From: Planctomycetota bacterium
Lineage (GTDB): Bacteria; Planctomycetota; Planctomycetia; Pirellulales; Pirellulaceae
Reading direction: 5' to 3'
Assembly (NCBI GenBank): GCA_027622275.1
Contig: JAQBZB010000038.1
Location: 1-44,234, forward strand
Length of the DNA: 44,234 nt
Part shown: positions 26,548 through 35,582 of the stretch, one piece after another
How the letters are laid out: every line of letters begins with the position of its first letter
Numbering within the stretch: the stretch's first letter is position 1
The notes under the pieces: model-generated
Told to the model about the DNA's origin: nothing
Database searches by the model: none
What the model saw: only the letters and a program-made list of their open reading frames with translations
Made by a program: the position numbers and the translations under genes

Positions 26548-26590
26548 ACGCCGCTTGTCGACCTCGGCAAGCGGCGTTTTCTATTTCTTG
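26548..26590 (+). terminator. Intrinsic terminator of the porin gene
   Basis: Perfect 10-bp stem ACGCCGCTTG / CAAGCGGCGT (26548-26557, 26568-26577), loop of 10, then TTTTCTATTTCTT. It is 45 bases after the porin stop and is a textbook Rho-independent terminator. Confidence 0.92.
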
Positions 26591-26776
26591 AAGACCGAAT
26601 TCATCGTGGCGGGCAAGTGCCTCCCAACGCGACGACCGGTGCCCAGTCTTTGTGCAAACATTCATCGCACGGAAAAAACATAGCGCCGGGCCGACGCTCG
26701 GGCCGTTTCCTAACTCGTTTCTGTGCTACGGCTTGTCACGTCTGTGCCGGTTGCATCGCGCGTTGGCTCATGCCTC

Positions 26777-26793
26777 GCGGCACGGCGATTGCG
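26777..26793 (+). promoter_or_regulatory. Sigma-54 type promoter for amt
   Basis: The sequence CGGCACGGCGATTGCG contains GG at 26779-26780 and GC at 26791-26792, exactly 10 bases apart, as required for the -24/-12 elements of RpoN promoters. Of the consensus TGGCACG-N4-TTGCW, only the first and last positions differ. It lies about 146 bases before the amt ATG. RpoN control through NtrC-type activators is the usual mode for ammonium transporters, so the placement is functionally sensible. Twin TTCCTTCTGAA direct repeats at 26887-26897 and 26911-26921 lie between it and the gene. Confidence 0.7.
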
Positions 26794-26938
26794 TTAACGG
26801 GCCGCAACGTCCGTGTTCAGCTGGGCCCGGTTGAACTCCGAGGGACGTCAGGCGTTTGAAAGTGAAGACGCCCCCAGAAATCAGATTTCCTTCTGAACCG
26901 ACTGACCGAATTCCTTCTGAAACAAAAAGGCGAGAATC

Positions 26939-28462
26939 ATGAATTGGAGTAAGTTGCCACCGTTACCGGTGTGGCTCTTCGCAGCCGCGATTGGATTAAG
27001 TTTGATCAGCATCTCCTACGCCGCGGCGCAGGAAGAAAGTGCCGAGCCTGCCGCCACCGAAGAAGTGGCCGCTGTCGAGACGAGCGAAACAGCGACGTCC
27101 GAACCAACAGCGGAGGCACCTGCCGAAGCCGGGCTGTCCTTCAAAGACGAAACGAACTACACGATCAACACCTTGATCATGTTTCTTTGTGCGGTCTTGG
27201 TGCTCTTCATGCAAGCAGGCTTCGCGATGCTCGAAGTCGGCATGAATGCCGCCAAGAACACCGTCAACATCCTCTTTAAGAATGTGATGGATCTGTCGAT
27301 CGGCGTCTTGCTATTCCTGCTGGTTGGCTTTGCGTTAATGTATCCGGGCGATAATACGCTCATTGACGGATACTTGGGGAAACCGACGGCGTTCGTCACA
27401 AAAGACGCCGACTCCACAAATCTCAGCACTGATTACAGCAACAGCGCGGACTTTCTGTTTCAGGTCGCATTTGCCGCGACAGCTGCGACGATTGTCTCGG
27501 GAGCTGTCGCTGGGCGCATGAAGTTTGGTGCATATCTCATTTACAGTGCGGTCCTCACAGGCCTCATCTATCCGATCAGCGGCTATTGGAAATGGGGTGG
27601 AGGATTCCTGGACGCGATGGGCTTCCAAGACTTCGCAGGCTCGGTGGTTGTTCATGCGGTCGGTGGTTTCGCCGGACTTGCTGGTGCGATCGCCCTTGGT
27701 GCTCGCTTAGGACGCTTCTCGAAGGACGGCAAGTCCATTCCAATGCCGGGTCACAATATTGCGTTCGCCGCGCTTGGCGTCTTTATCCTCTGGATTGGGT
27801 GGTACGGTTTCAACCCCGGCAGCCAGTTGACCTACGCAGGTATCGCCGATGACGGACGGCTCAATGCGGAGATAACTACCTACATCGCTCTAACGACGAC
27901 GATCGCCGCTTCCGCAGGTGCCGTTGTCGCGATGATTGTTGCCTGGAGCCTGTTCAAAAAGCCGGACGTTACGATGGCGTTGAACGGTGTACTCGCCGGT
28001 TTGGTGGGCATCACGGCGAACTGTGATCAGGTCACACAAGTCGGCGCACTCGTCGTCGGTGGTGTCGCTGGTGCCTTGGTGGTCTTCGGAATCGTTCTGC
28101 TGGACAAGCTGAAGATCGACGATCCCGTCGGTGCATTCCCCGTCCACGGTATGTGTGGGGTGTGGGGCGGCATTGCAACTGGTTTGCTAGGCACAGCGAT
28201 TCCCGATGGGCTGACCCGCGGTGGCTACATCTGGGTTCAATGCCTTTCGACCGCCATCATCTGTGCTTGGGCGTTCGGTACGATGCTCGTTCTGTTCTAC
28301 GGCCTAAAGGCAATTGGCTTCCTGCGAGTTTCGCCGGAACATGAACAAGCTGGTTTGGACATCAGCGAGCACGGCATGCACGCCTATCCTGCTCATTTGG
28401 TGACGGATTCGTTCAGCTCCGCTCCTGGCAACCGCTCGCTGACTGGCACGCCGAGCGCGTAG
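26939..28462 (+). CDS. amt: Ammonium transporter
   Basis: A 507-residue Amt/Rh-family inner-membrane channel for ammonium. The N-terminus is a signal-like hydrophobic segment (VWLFAAAIGLSLISISYAAA), then about 45 residues rich in Glu, Ala and Thr before the first transport helix ('INTLIMFLCAVLVLFMQAGF'). The twin pore histidines are present: 'SVVVHAVGGFAG' and 'FPVHGMCGVWGG'. Other family blocks are 'GFAMLEVGMNAAKNTVNIL', 'GWYGFNPGSQL' and 'GVLAGLVGITANCD'. The acidic linker would lie outside the membrane. No glnK is adjacent in the window, unlike in many bacteria. A sigma-54 motif lies upstream and an intrinsic terminator downstream, so the gene is monocistronic. Confidence 0.96.
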   Translation: MNWSKLPPLPVWLFAAAIGLSLISISYAAAQEESAEPAATEEVAAVETSETATSEPTAEAPAEAGLSFKDETNYTINTLIMFLCAVLVLFMQAGFAMLEVGMNAAKNTVNILFKNVMDLSIGVLLFLLVGFALMYPGDNTLIDGYLGKPTAFVTKDADSTNLSTDYSNSADFLFQVAFAATAATIVSGAVAGRMKFGAYLIYSAVLTGLIYPISGYWKWGGGFLDAMGFQDFAGSVVVHAVGGFAGLAGAIALGARLGRFSKDGKSIPMPGHNIAFAALGVFILWIGWYGFNPGSQLTYAGIADDGRLNAEITTYIALTTTIAASAGAVVAMIVAWSLFKKPDVTMALNGVLAGLVGITANCDQVTQVGALVVGGVAGALVVFGIVLLDKLKIDDPVGAFPVHGMCGVWGGIATGLLGTAIPDGLTRGGYIWVQCLSTAIICAWAFGTMLVLFYGLKAIGFLRVSPEHEQAGLDISEHGMHAYPAHLVTDSFSSAPGNRSLTGTPSA

Positions 28463-28521
28463 TAGTCGTTGGTAAACGAAGTAATTGATGCTCCTTTCGG
28501 CTCTTACTTGGGCCAGAAGGA

Positions 28522-28575
28522 AACCCCAATGGCTCGGTTAAGCGTCCGCCTCGCTTGGCCGGGCCGGGGTTTTTT
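28522..28575 (+). terminator. Intrinsic terminator of amt
   Basis: A long hairpin starts at AACCCC (28522) and ends at GGGGTT (about 28571). Inner helices are GGCTCGG with CCGGGCC and AAGCG with CGCTT, and the run T6 follows at 28570-28575. It lies 60 bases after the amt stop. A strong Rho-independent terminator. Confidence 0.9.
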
Positions 28576-28610
28576 CTTGGGGAGTCGTTGGCATGGCTAA
28601 TCACCTTTAG

Positions 28611-28769
28611 CCCGGATTATTCATCAGCCGCCTGGCGCTAGCCTGCGGTTCTCGCGAACCACGAGAGAACCGCACGCTAGCGCGTGGCGGCTGATTTGCG
28701 CGGTGTTTTGAAGAGAACCGCAGGTTAGCGCGTGGCGAATGATTTGCGCGGTGTTTTGAATAATCCGGG
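28611..28769 (-). mobile_element. Miniature inverted-repeat element, copy 1 (inverted, with internal duplication)
   Basis: The ends are CCCGGATTATTCA and its near-complement, as in the two other copies (32113, 43864). The interior carries the nested hairpin arms 'CAGCCGCC...CTGCGGTTCTCG', but in the opposite orientation. A 48-base stretch (28664-28711) is repeated in tandem (28712-28759) with four differences, and the terminal segment found in the other copies is missing. Flanks are TTAG on the left and TTAA on the right. There is no transposase gene, so it is non-autonomous. Confidence 0.85.
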
Positions 28770-28804
28770 TTAACCTCCCTGCCGCCACCTCAAGAAACGC
28801 GACA

Positions 28805-28830
28805 GCAGCGAGGCGTTCATGCCTCGCTGC
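28805..28830 (-). terminator. Hairpin downstream of the 490-residue gene
   Basis: A perfect 10-bp stem GCAGCGAGGC / GCCTCGCTGC (28805-28814, 28821-28830) with a GTTCAT loop lies 34 bases after the stop of the minus-strand gene at 28864. There is no T-run, so its role is inferred from position only. Confidence 0.5.
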
Positions 28831-28863
28831 CAATCGGCCAACCGCTCCCGAAGAGAACCTGAG

Positions 28864-30336
28864 TTAAGGGATGACGAAGATACCACCCGTGATCGCACCG
28901 GCTTCCATCAACGCCCCGCGGACGCTGAGCGGGATCGGCGGCAGCAACCAAGGGGCACAACTGCCCGGTCGGTAGTAACCGAGTGCGTACTCGCATTCGT
29001 TCGGTGGGCTCATCCCCATCTGATAGGGCAACGTCGCGATATTCAGGAAGAAGTGGGCACCCGACAGTGCCGGCTGAAGCACGGGGCCAGCCGAGTGACC
29101 GTAACGTTCCAGTTGCACTTCCTCGAAATAAAGCGGCTTGTGACACACGCCGGAAGCTTTCCAAGTCATCGTCGATGCCAGCCATTCGCGGTTCTCGAAC
29201 CTGTCATCGCCGAGCGAACACTCCGTCGGGACTCCCCACCAGGCAGCGAGGAAGCACCAATCGTCATCGCTTAGCGATCCCACAGGGATCTTCTCGACCT
29301 GGCCCTCGTCTTCGATGTACACGCGACCGAATTGCAAGTTCGTAACTTGTCCACGAGCGACAACCTCGCCATCTCGATTTCGCCACGACCGAATTGCGGA
29401 TTGAGCCAACCGCAGTGAACGAGCTTGGTCAGCATCGGCCTCGGTGGTGGCATCCGGTTTGAACGATGGCGAGATGTTCAGCGAGATCTTATCAATCGTG
29501 TTCTCATGGACGCGCCGGCGAGCGTTCTGACATTGCTCGGCGTCGGTACAGCAATCACGTTCGTTGTAGATCTTGTCGCAATTTGCCGCCGACTGATAAG
29601 GTCTTGGTGTTGGAAGCACGGGATCGGGAAAGCCGCCATCGTTGGGCGCTGGCGGTGCTGGCACCGTGTCGTCACGCAGCGGTTCGGGTTGTGGTGCCGC
29701 GTCGTTCAACGGCACCGGTTGTGGAGCCTCATCGCGGAAGGGCGCGGACTCGGGTTCGCTTTGCAGCGGAATTGCTTCGAGTTCGGCCGGAGGCAGTGGC
29801 TGAGCTTCCGGTTGCGAGATGAACGTCCGGTTGCTTGGCGCGTCGAACTGTGGTGCTCGATCACCGAATGGATCGTCAAACGGATCGACAGGGCCGAGTT
29901 GTGTCACCAAGCGGATTTGCGAACGCTTCGTCGACGCATCGTCTTGGCCCCAGACTAAGACTTTGTTTGCAACTTGTGTTGGTTTCACGGGCTTCGTCTC
30001 GACATGCGCAGCGGGTTGTATCGGTGCGGCGGTCTGCGGATGCTGCCAACGGAGAGTTGTCGAAGATGCACCAACGCGGCGTTTGCGAACCTCGGCCCAT
30101 TGGGCGTCCGGCGGTTCCGCGGCTTCGCGGATCGGACGTGCCTGTGCGGCTGTGCTATCACGAAACAGGGACGGTTGTGGTTGGTCGGCTTGAGTGATGT
30201 TCGGGAGGAACGTCGTGGTCGCGAGAACCACGGAGAGAAGACTCTCGCGGCTTGGAATCAGCGATCTAATTCGGATCGCCTTTGCCAAGTATCTCGGGAC
30301 TGTAATTCGGTGCTTCCTGCGTGATTGCGATGTCAT
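28864..30336 (-). CDS. Exported protein with Pro/Glu-rich linker and SHD1-like segment
   Basis: A 490-residue protein. The N-terminus is long and basic ([20 protein letters not shown]) before a hydrophobic stretch ending 'LPNITQA', a signal peptide with an extended n-region. Residues 150-250 are Pro/Glu/Asp-rich. A Cys-rich patch follows ('[20 protein letters not shown]'). Around residues 330-380 '[20 protein letters not shown]' and '[17 protein letters not shown]' resemble an SHD1-like domain, which planctomycetes use in many exported proteins. The C-terminal 100 residues are Trp/Pro/Gly-rich with conserved-looking blocks ('[19 protein letters not shown]', '[20 protein letters not shown]'). 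The ATG at 30336 overlaps guaB by 71 bases. No other ATG lies before the signal peptide, so start is uncertain. Function unknown. Confidence 0.72.
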   Translation of the reverse strand: MTSQSRRKHRITVPRYLAKAIRIRSLIPSRESLLSVVLATTTFLPNITQADQPQPSLFRDSTAAQARPIREAAEPPDAQWAEVRKRRVGASSTTLRWQHPQTAAPIQPAAHVETKPVKPTQVANKVLVWGQDDASTKRSQIRLVTQLGPVDPFDDPFGDRAPQFDAPSNRTFISQPEAQPLPPAELEAIPLQSEPESAPFRDEAPQPVPLNDAAPQPEPLRDDTVPAPPAPNDGGFPDPVLPTPRPYQSAANCDKIYNERDCCTDAEQCQNARRRVHENTIDKISLNISPSFKPDATTEADADQARSLRLAQSAIRSWRNRDGEVVARGQVTNLQFGRVYIEDEGQVEKIPVGSLSDDDWCFLAAWWGVPTECSLGDDRFENREWLASTMTWKASGVCHKPLYFEEVQLERYGHSAGPVLQPALSGAHFFLNIATLPYQMGMSPPNECEYALGYYRPGSCAPWLLPPIPLSVRGALMEAGAITGGIFVIP

Positions 30337-31747
30337 GAGGATGACTCTCTCTTACACTCGCTGCTGAAACTTGGATGAATCGCGAGTCCGTTCGCAATTC
30401 TTCAATTGTCGCCGTGCCGCAATAACCCATTCCGGCACGCAAACCACCAACCAACTGATACACAAAGTCGCTGAGCGGGCCTTTGAATGGCACTCGCCCT
30501 TCGACGCCTTCCGGCACCAACTTGCCGTTTCCAGGAGCGTCCGATTGCCGGTAACGTTCGCTGGAACCTTTGACCATCGCTCCGAGTGACCCCATGCCGC
30601 GGTAGGTCTTAAAAGTCCGACCTTGGTACAGGATCGTTCTTCCCGGACTCTCGGCGAGTCCCGCGAACAGTCCGCCGATCATCACCACATGAGCACCGGC
30701 GGCGATCGCTTTGGTTATGTCTCCTGAGTAACGGATGCCTCCATCCGCGATAATGACGATGTCCGTATTCTTCGTCGCCTTCGAGGCTTCGTGAACCGCC
30801 GTGATCTGTGGAACGCCGACTCCCGAGATGACTCGCGTCGTGCAGATCGAGCCGGGACCAATCCCGACCTTCACCGCGTCAGCTCCCGACTTGATCAGAT
30901 CAGCGGCTCCCTCCCGCGTGGCTACGTTTCCGGCGATGACATCGATCTCCCACCGCCGTTTAATCTCCTTGACCGTGTCCATCACGTTGGCCGAGTGGCC
31001 GTGAGCACTGTCGACAACCAACACATCGACGCCGCTTTGAATCAGGCTCTCGATTCGCTCATAATCTCTGACACCGACCGCGGCCCCCACTCGTAGCCTG
31101 CCTTTCCTATCTTTGCAGGCTTCCGGGAACCGATTCATCATGTCGATGTCTTTGATCGTGATGAGTCCGGTCAAGACGTATGAATCGTCAACCAGCAAAA
31201 GTTTCTCCACCTTTTTAGCCGTTAAAATCTTCTCAGCTTCCGCAAGCGATACTTCTCCCGTAACCGTTACAAGGTTCTCTTTGGTCATGACGTCAGCTAT
31301 CAGCGTGTCGGTGCTTTCCAGAAAGCGGAGGTCGCGACGAGTCAGAATGCCCACTAATCGCCCGTTTGCCTCGGTAATTGGCACGCCCGAGACATTGTGC
31401 TGCTCCATGATTTCTCTCGCGCGAGTCACGGGAGCATCGGGAGGCAGCGTGACCGGATCGACGATGATCCCGTTGGCGCTCCGTTTCACTTTGCGAACTT
31501 CTTCGGTCTGTGCCGCGACTGACATGTTCTTGTGAATAACCCCCAATCCACCCACCTTCGCAAGAGCGATCGCCAAGCCGCTCTCGGTCACCGTGTCCAT
31601 GGGCGAGCTGATCAGCGGCAGGTTCAGCCGAATGTTCTTGGTGAGCTGCGTGCTGACATCCACTTCGGAGGGGACGACAGCGCTGAAGCGGGGCTCGAGC
31701 AAAACGTCGTCGAACGTGATAGCGGTAGTTCGGAATTTGTCTTCCAT
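30266..31747 (-). CDS. guaB: Inosine-5'-monophosphate dehydrogenase
   Basis: Oxidises IMP to XMP with NAD, the committed step of GMP synthesis. The 493-residue protein has the TIM-barrel start '[20 protein letters not shown]', two CBS domains inserted near residues 95-215 ('[20 protein letters not shown]', '[20 protein letters not shown]'), '[20 protein letters not shown]', the catalytic-Cys loop '[17 protein letters not shown]', '[19 protein letters not shown]' and the flap '[10 protein letters not shown]...SSERYRQ'. The frame is open 23 codons upstream, but the ATG at 31747 ([14 protein letters not shown]) is the standard family start. Palindrome H lies 100 bases upstream. The downstream gene starts inside the last 71 bases of this one. 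Confidence 0.97.
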   Translation of the reverse strand: MEDKFRTTAITFDDVLLEPRFSAVVPSEVDVSTQLTKNIRLNLPLISSPMDTVTESGLAIALAKVGGLGVIHKNMSVAAQTEEVRKVKRSANGIIVDPVTLPPDAPVTRAREIMEQHNVSGVPITEANGRLVGILTRRDLRFLESTDTLIADVMTKENLVTVTGEVSLAEAEKILTAKKVEKLLLVDDSYVLTGLITIKDIDMMNRFPEACKDRKGRLRVGAAVGVRDYERIESLIQSGVDVLVVDSAHGHSANVMDTVKEIKRRWEIDVIAGNVATREGAADLIKSGADAVKVGIGPGSICTTRVISGVGVPQITAVHEASKATKNTDIVIIADGGIRYSGDITKAIAAGAHVVMIGGLFAGLAESPGRTILYQGRTFKTYRGMGSLGAMVKGSSERYRQSDAPGNGKLVPEGVEGRVPFKGPLSDFVYQLVGGLRAGMGYCGTATIEELRTDSRFIQVSAASVRESHPHDIAITQEAPNYSPEILGKGDPN

Positions 31748-31850
31748 GGTCACTCTCGGGGTCGGGGCTCGGTCGAGGTAATCCCGAATTATGCGGATCG
31801 AACCGAGAGTTGACAACTTGCCAGCGCGGTCTTTTGACGGGAAACTTGTT

Positions 31851-31923
31851 TAACCGCCACACCAACGGTGTACGCGGTACTGCGATTCCCTGGGGAGCGC
31901 GCACACCGTTGGTGTAGCGGTTA
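31851..31923. repeat. Double-hairpin palindrome H
   Basis: Two 21-base inverted arms (31851-31871 and 31903-31923) with one mismatch and a 31-base spacer. Each arm contains ACACC-AAC-GGTGT or its complement. It marks the 5' boundary of the pseudogene that follows and may be where that gene was truncated. Confidence 0.85.
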
Positions 31924-32687
31924 TGCCGCCCCCGGCCGCAACACGGGCTCGCAATGGACGCAACGGATCGTGTTTCCCAGAGGCGAGCGGTTCTTTGTTT
32001 TGATGGACAAGATCGACAGCGCGAACGATTCGCCGGAAATGTTCCTCCGCAACGACACACCGGGCGGCGTCCGTCACGCACAAGGCGACACGTTCAGCGA
32101 GATGTATCTCAGCCCGGATTATTCATGAACCGGTCAGCATTCTTCAAAACATACGTTTGTAAGAGGAGTTACGGCTATCTTGCTCAAAAACACCGCGCAA
32201 ATCAGCCGCCACGCGATAGCGTGCGGTTCTCTCGAAATTCACGAGAACCGCAGGCTATCGCCAGGCGGCTGATAAATAATCCGGGCTCAGTTACCTCAGC
32301 GGCCCCAAGGGCGTGCGGATTCCTTCCAGCGAATTCTTCACACCCTTCCCGCCCGACTTGAAATTCGGCTACCGCCGCGACACGCACAAGACACCCGAGC
32401 ATTTCATCCGCGCTTATCATTTGCGCGATACACAGTCGGGCGAAGCGGGCTCGTGGTTGGCTGGCCTAACGCTCGACCAATCCGTGGTCTACGAAGCCTG
32501 GTGCAGCCAACGCCCCGGCGGGATCATCGTCATGATCGAAGAGATCCACGGCAAACCGATCAAGGCCGGCGAGTCCTTCAGTGCCGCTCACACCGTCGGC
32601 TACTTCGACACGATCGAGGAGATCGATCGCTACAAAGGACACACGGCGCTGACGGCGGACAAATCGGGCTGGAGGCTGGTGAATTAG
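31922..32687 (+). pseudogene. Truncated planctomycete-type gene split by a miniature element
   Basis: Two pieces of one reading frame are separated by element copy 2. The first piece (31922-32112) reads 'NTGSQWTQRIVFPRGERFFV', then 'LMDKIDSANDSPEMFLRND' and stops inside the element at a TGA. The second (32291-32687) reads 'YLSGPKGVRIPSSEFFTPFP' through 'AYHLRDTQSGEAGSWLAGLT' to 'GHTALTADKSGWRLVN'. Removing 178 bases (the element plus one CTCAG) joins them in frame as 'EMYLSYLSGPKGV'. The 5' end of the gene is missing because the frame enters palindrome H. The parts look like the end of a planctomycete hypothetical protein, but I cannot name the family. Both defects make it a pseudogene. Confidence 0.85.
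32113..32285 (+). mobile_element. Miniature inverted-repeat element, copy 2 (inside a gene)
   Basis: A 173-base element with ends CCCGGATTATTCATGA and complementary AATAATCCGGG, flanked by a perfect CTCAG duplication (32108-32112 and 32286-32290). The interior has the two nested hairpin arms, CACGC-GATA-GCGTG in the left one, and a 70-base AT-rich lead that reads 'ACGTTTGTAAGAGGAG'. It has no coding capacity. It interrupts the pseudogene at 31922-32687 and its insertion explains the frame break. Confidence 0.92.
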
Positions 32688-32860
32688 AACCCCAGCAATC
32701 CGCGACGTGTTTTGCAGACCGGGCAACCGCAGTTCCGACAGAGTCGCCAGGAGTTACGGATTCGTCGGTGACACCCGTGCCGCGCACTGGGATCTGGCTG
32801 AGCGTTGAGAATTGCCAGACGATTTCGACGATGCCGTCTGGTCCGTCGACTTCGCGAGCT

Positions 32861-33730
32861 TCAATTCTTTCGTCGGCCGGGAAGGCGACGGCGTCCGGTG
32901 ACGGGATCTTTGCCATCGGGGTCTTTGCTGATCGCTTCGTAGTCGATCAGCTCGAGCGTACTCCGGGTGATCCGTTTGTCGGCACCAACTTGCTTTGATG
33001 TGTGTGAGACAACGCCGCCAGGCACTGACTCGCAATGCACTTCAAGCGTCACCTTCGTCACCTTGCTCGTGCCATTGTCAAATGTCTCGATCGTCTTGAC
33101 GTGTGCCGCGGATTTGACCTCGGTCAGAACTTTCTCCGGCATATCGACGGCGATTACTTCAACAACCGAGTGATAGTTCCGGTTGTTCGTCTCGTTGTCG
33201 GTTATTTCCGTCGTGCGTTTCAAGAAGTAAGGAGCGACGGTATCTGAGTATTCGACCGTGCTGACGCTTTGCGTCGTTCCGCTATTGATGACGATGTGGC
33301 GCGTGCCCGTTGTGTACTTGTGGCCACAGATTTCCGCGTGACCGCTCCCAAGCTGTTTGAGTTCGACCGTCTGGCCCTGCAATTCGCCATGATAGCCGTA
33401 GGCAAGATATTTGGGCTCGGCTTGGAACCGCTTGCCCGCGACTTCAACCGTGACTTCGACTTTCAGCGCGTAGCCCTTCTCGTCTGCTTTGTCGAGCGTG
33501 GTCTTTGTCTCGGTGATACTGACACTCTCTACTTCGCCGCTCTCGCCAAGGGTTTCCATGTAGACGCGGACCAGCTTCCAAGATCCGATTCCGAAGTGAG
33601 CCCACGCGTGCTTGTCGCCGATGGATGGTTCGGCTGCTGTCGGCGGTGCTTGCGCGACCAGCGCGGTCTGCAGCCCGCCGAGTAGAACTACAGCACAAAA
33701 CGAAGACAGCAGCAGAAGGCGAAAATGCAC
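32861..33730 (-). CDS. Exported hypothetical protein, possibly frameshifted near its end
   Basis: A 289-residue protein with a signal peptide (MHFRLLLLSSFCAVVLLGGL, cut after LVAQA). The mature part is beta-rich with paired-strand features: 'IGSWKLVRVYMETLGESGEV', 'GYALKVEVTVEVAGKRFQAE', 'CGHKYTTGTRHIVINSGTTQ' and 'LKRTTEITDNETNNRNYHSV'. No family is recognised, though the layout is typical of planctomycete secreted proteins. The last ten residues are very basic (GRRRLPGRRKN). At about 32900 another frame continues with strongly biased, coding-like codons ('DAVAFPADERIEAREVDGPD'), so a one-base frameshift near the 3' end is likely and the natural C-terminus may be longer. Confidence 0.65.
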   Translation of the reverse strand: MHFRLLLLSSFCAVVLLGGLQTALVAQAPPTAAEPSIGDKHAWAHFGIGSWKLVRVYMETLGESGEVESVSITETKTTLDKADEKGYALKVEVTVEVAGKRFQAEPKYLAYGYHGELQGQTVELKQLGSGHAEICGHKYTTGTRHIVINSGTTQSVSTVEYSDTVAPYFLKRTTEITDNETNNRNYHSVVEVIAVDMPEKVLTEVKSAAHVKTIETFDNGTSKVTKVTLEVHCESVPGGVVSHTSKQVGADKRITRSTLELIDYEAISKDPDGKDPVTGRRRLPGRRKN

Positions 33731-33874
33731 GAGACACTCCGGAGGGACTCAAATTCAACACACTCGCAGGACGATGCGTGTCCTACTGATTCTGCTATGT
33801 AGACGGCACCTTGAGAATACCGCATTCGAGCGAGGCAGCGATCTTTCCCGATCTGCCGGTTTCGATTGTAACAC

Positions 33875-35293
33875 TCAGGCGGACTCTGCCGATGCGTTTG
33901 TTTTGTGATCTGTTTCGATCCGGCCAATTGCTTCCACGATCGCGGCGTCCTGATGCGGCAAGACGGACCGCAAATCGAGCAGCAGCCGATCCTGTTGAAT
34001 CCGTCCGACGATCGCCGGCGTCCCGGTGCGGAGTCGCTTGCTCAACTCGTCCACATTCATCTCATGGGGCGTGAGAGCCACACACCACGTCGGGATCTGT
34101 TGTGCTGGAACCGAGCCGCCACCGAGGAATGTCTTGTCTTCGACGGCTTGTGCTTGGCTGATCGCGGCGGCAGCAGCCAGTTGCGGGGCGAGGCGTTCGG
34201 CTCGGTTTCGCAGGTTCTCGATTGGCGCGATCAGCCGCGCAAGCAGCGGCAGCGATTCTTCCGCGGTCGGGATATCGCGATACAGACGCAGCGTCGCGGC
34301 CAAGGCTGCCAAGATGATCTTGTCCACCCGCATCGCTCGCATCATGGGGTGCTTCGCGATCTTTTGGACAAGGCCCTTCCGTCCCACGATGATCCCGCAT
34401 TGAGGCCCGCCGACGAGCTTGTCACCGCTGAACAAAACAAGGTCCGCTCCCGCTTTGATACTCTCGGATGCGATCGGCTCGTCGTTGATCCCATACTTGC
34501 TGAAGTCGATCAACGCGCCGGAGCCAATGTCGTCGATGACGGGCAGATTTCGTTTGCGTCCAAGAGCGACGAGTTCGGCGAGCGTTGGCTGCTCGGTAAA
34601 TCCAACGACTTTGAAATTGCTCGTGTGTACTCGCATCAGCGCGGCAGTTGCTTCGCCGATCGCGGCTTCAAAGTCGCCGATCCGAGTCTTGTTCGTCGTG
34701 CCGACTTCGCGCAGCCGGGCACCGCTGGCCGACATGACATCGGGCAGCCGGAAGCTCCCGCCGATTTCAATCAATTGGCCGCGCGAGACGATCACTTCTT
34801 GGTCTCGTCCGATCGCGGCTAGCGTCAGCAGTGTCGCGGCGGCATTGTTGTTGACCACCGCCGCGGCTTCGGCACCCGTTAGTTCCTTCAACAACTTTTC
34901 CACGGCCGCCACGCGTCGCGAACGTTCGCCCGTGGCAAGGTCAATTTCGACGCTGGCATACTCGGCGACATCGGCCATCGCTTGCACCGCTTCTTTCGCC
35001 AGCGGCGCGCGACCGAGTCCCGTGTGCAAGAGAATGCCGGTCGCGTTGATCACCGGACGCAACGACGGCTCTTCGGTTTTCACGATCCATTCGGCAATCC
35101 GTTCGGCCAGTTCGGAGGGCGTCGGGATATTCATCTCGGAAGCCGTCGTTTGCACATCCTCGCGCAGCCGTTCCAGGAAGCCGCGTACTTCCGTCACCAC
35201 CACGTTGTGGCTGACGCGATCAACCAAGTTCGCCAACTGAGGGCTTTCGAGCAACTCGTTAACTGACGGAATATTGCGAAGTGGATTTTGCAT
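33875..35293 (-). CDS. selA: L-seryl-tRNA(Sec) selenium transferase
   Basis: Converts seryl-tRNA(Sec) to selenocysteyl-tRNA(Sec) using selenophosphate, with PLP. The 472-residue protein has 'NPLRNIPSVNELLES' at the start, 'VINATGILLHTGLGRAPL', 'AAAVVNNNAAATLLTL', 'EVGTTNKTRIGDFEAAI', 'LPVIDDIGSGALIDF', and the PLP lysine at residue 292 in 'FSGDKLVGGPQCGIIVG'. Length is close to the E. coli enzyme. selB lies 3 kb away on the same strand, so the window encodes two of the four Sec factors. selD and the tRNA(Sec) gene were not found. The 3 kb between selB and selA is an accessory island and the two were probably once adjacent. Confidence 0.96.
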   Translation of the reverse strand: MQNPLRNIPSVNELLESPQLANLVDRVSHNVVVTEVRGFLERLREDVQTTASEMNIPTPSELAERIAEWIVKTEEPSLRPVINATGILLHTGLGRAPLAKEAVQAMADVAEYASVEIDLATGERSRRVAAVEKLLKELTGAEAAAVVNNNAAATLLTLAAIGRDQEVIVSRGQLIEIGGSFRLPDVMSASGARLREVGTTNKTRIGDFEAAIGEATAALMRVHTSNFKVVGFTEQPTLAELVALGRKRNLPVIDDIGSGALIDFSKYGINDEPIASESIKAGADLVLFSGDKLVGGPQCGIIVGRKGLVQKIAKHPMMRAMRVDKIILAALAATLRLYRDIPTAEESLPLLARLIAPIENLRNRAERLAPQLAAAAAISQAQAVEDKTFLGGGSVPAQQIPTWCVALTPHEMNVDELSKRLRTGTPAIVGRIQQDRLLLDLRSVLPHQDAAIVEAIGRIETDHKTNASAESA

Positions 35294-35418
35294 GGTTGGT
35301 TCCGGATGTATGCTGGTGGACGCTTCGCCAATTGTAGCACGGCAACCCTGCCGCGTTTAGGACGCCTGAACGGTTCGCAGGGGGCTTGTCGAATTCAAGC
35401 CGTTGCGCCTTCCGGCGA

Positions 35419-35488
35419 GTAGCATGGCCTCGTAGGCCGTGCCTTTCCCCGCATTCCCAGGCCGACACGGCCTGCGAGGCCATGTTAC
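35419..35488. repeat. Double-hairpin palindrome I (copy of C)
   Basis: Inverted 23-base arms (35419-35441 and 35466-35488) with two mismatches and the same CATGGCC-TCGTA-GGCCGTG core as palindrome C at 10779. It lies upstream of the selA start, in front of the accessory island. Confidence 0.85.
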
Positions 35489-35582
35489 TTCTTCCCGCGA
35501 CCCTCCGACCAGCAAAGGCGATTCGTCCCGCCACGAATCAGTGATAGAATAGCAACAAGCAACGAACTGTGGAGGAAAGAAG

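Noticed and set aside
29425-29958. 177-codon plus-strand frame inside the 490-residue gene
   Set aside because: Trp/Arg-rich antisense reading of the Pro/Glu-rich linker, not a protein.
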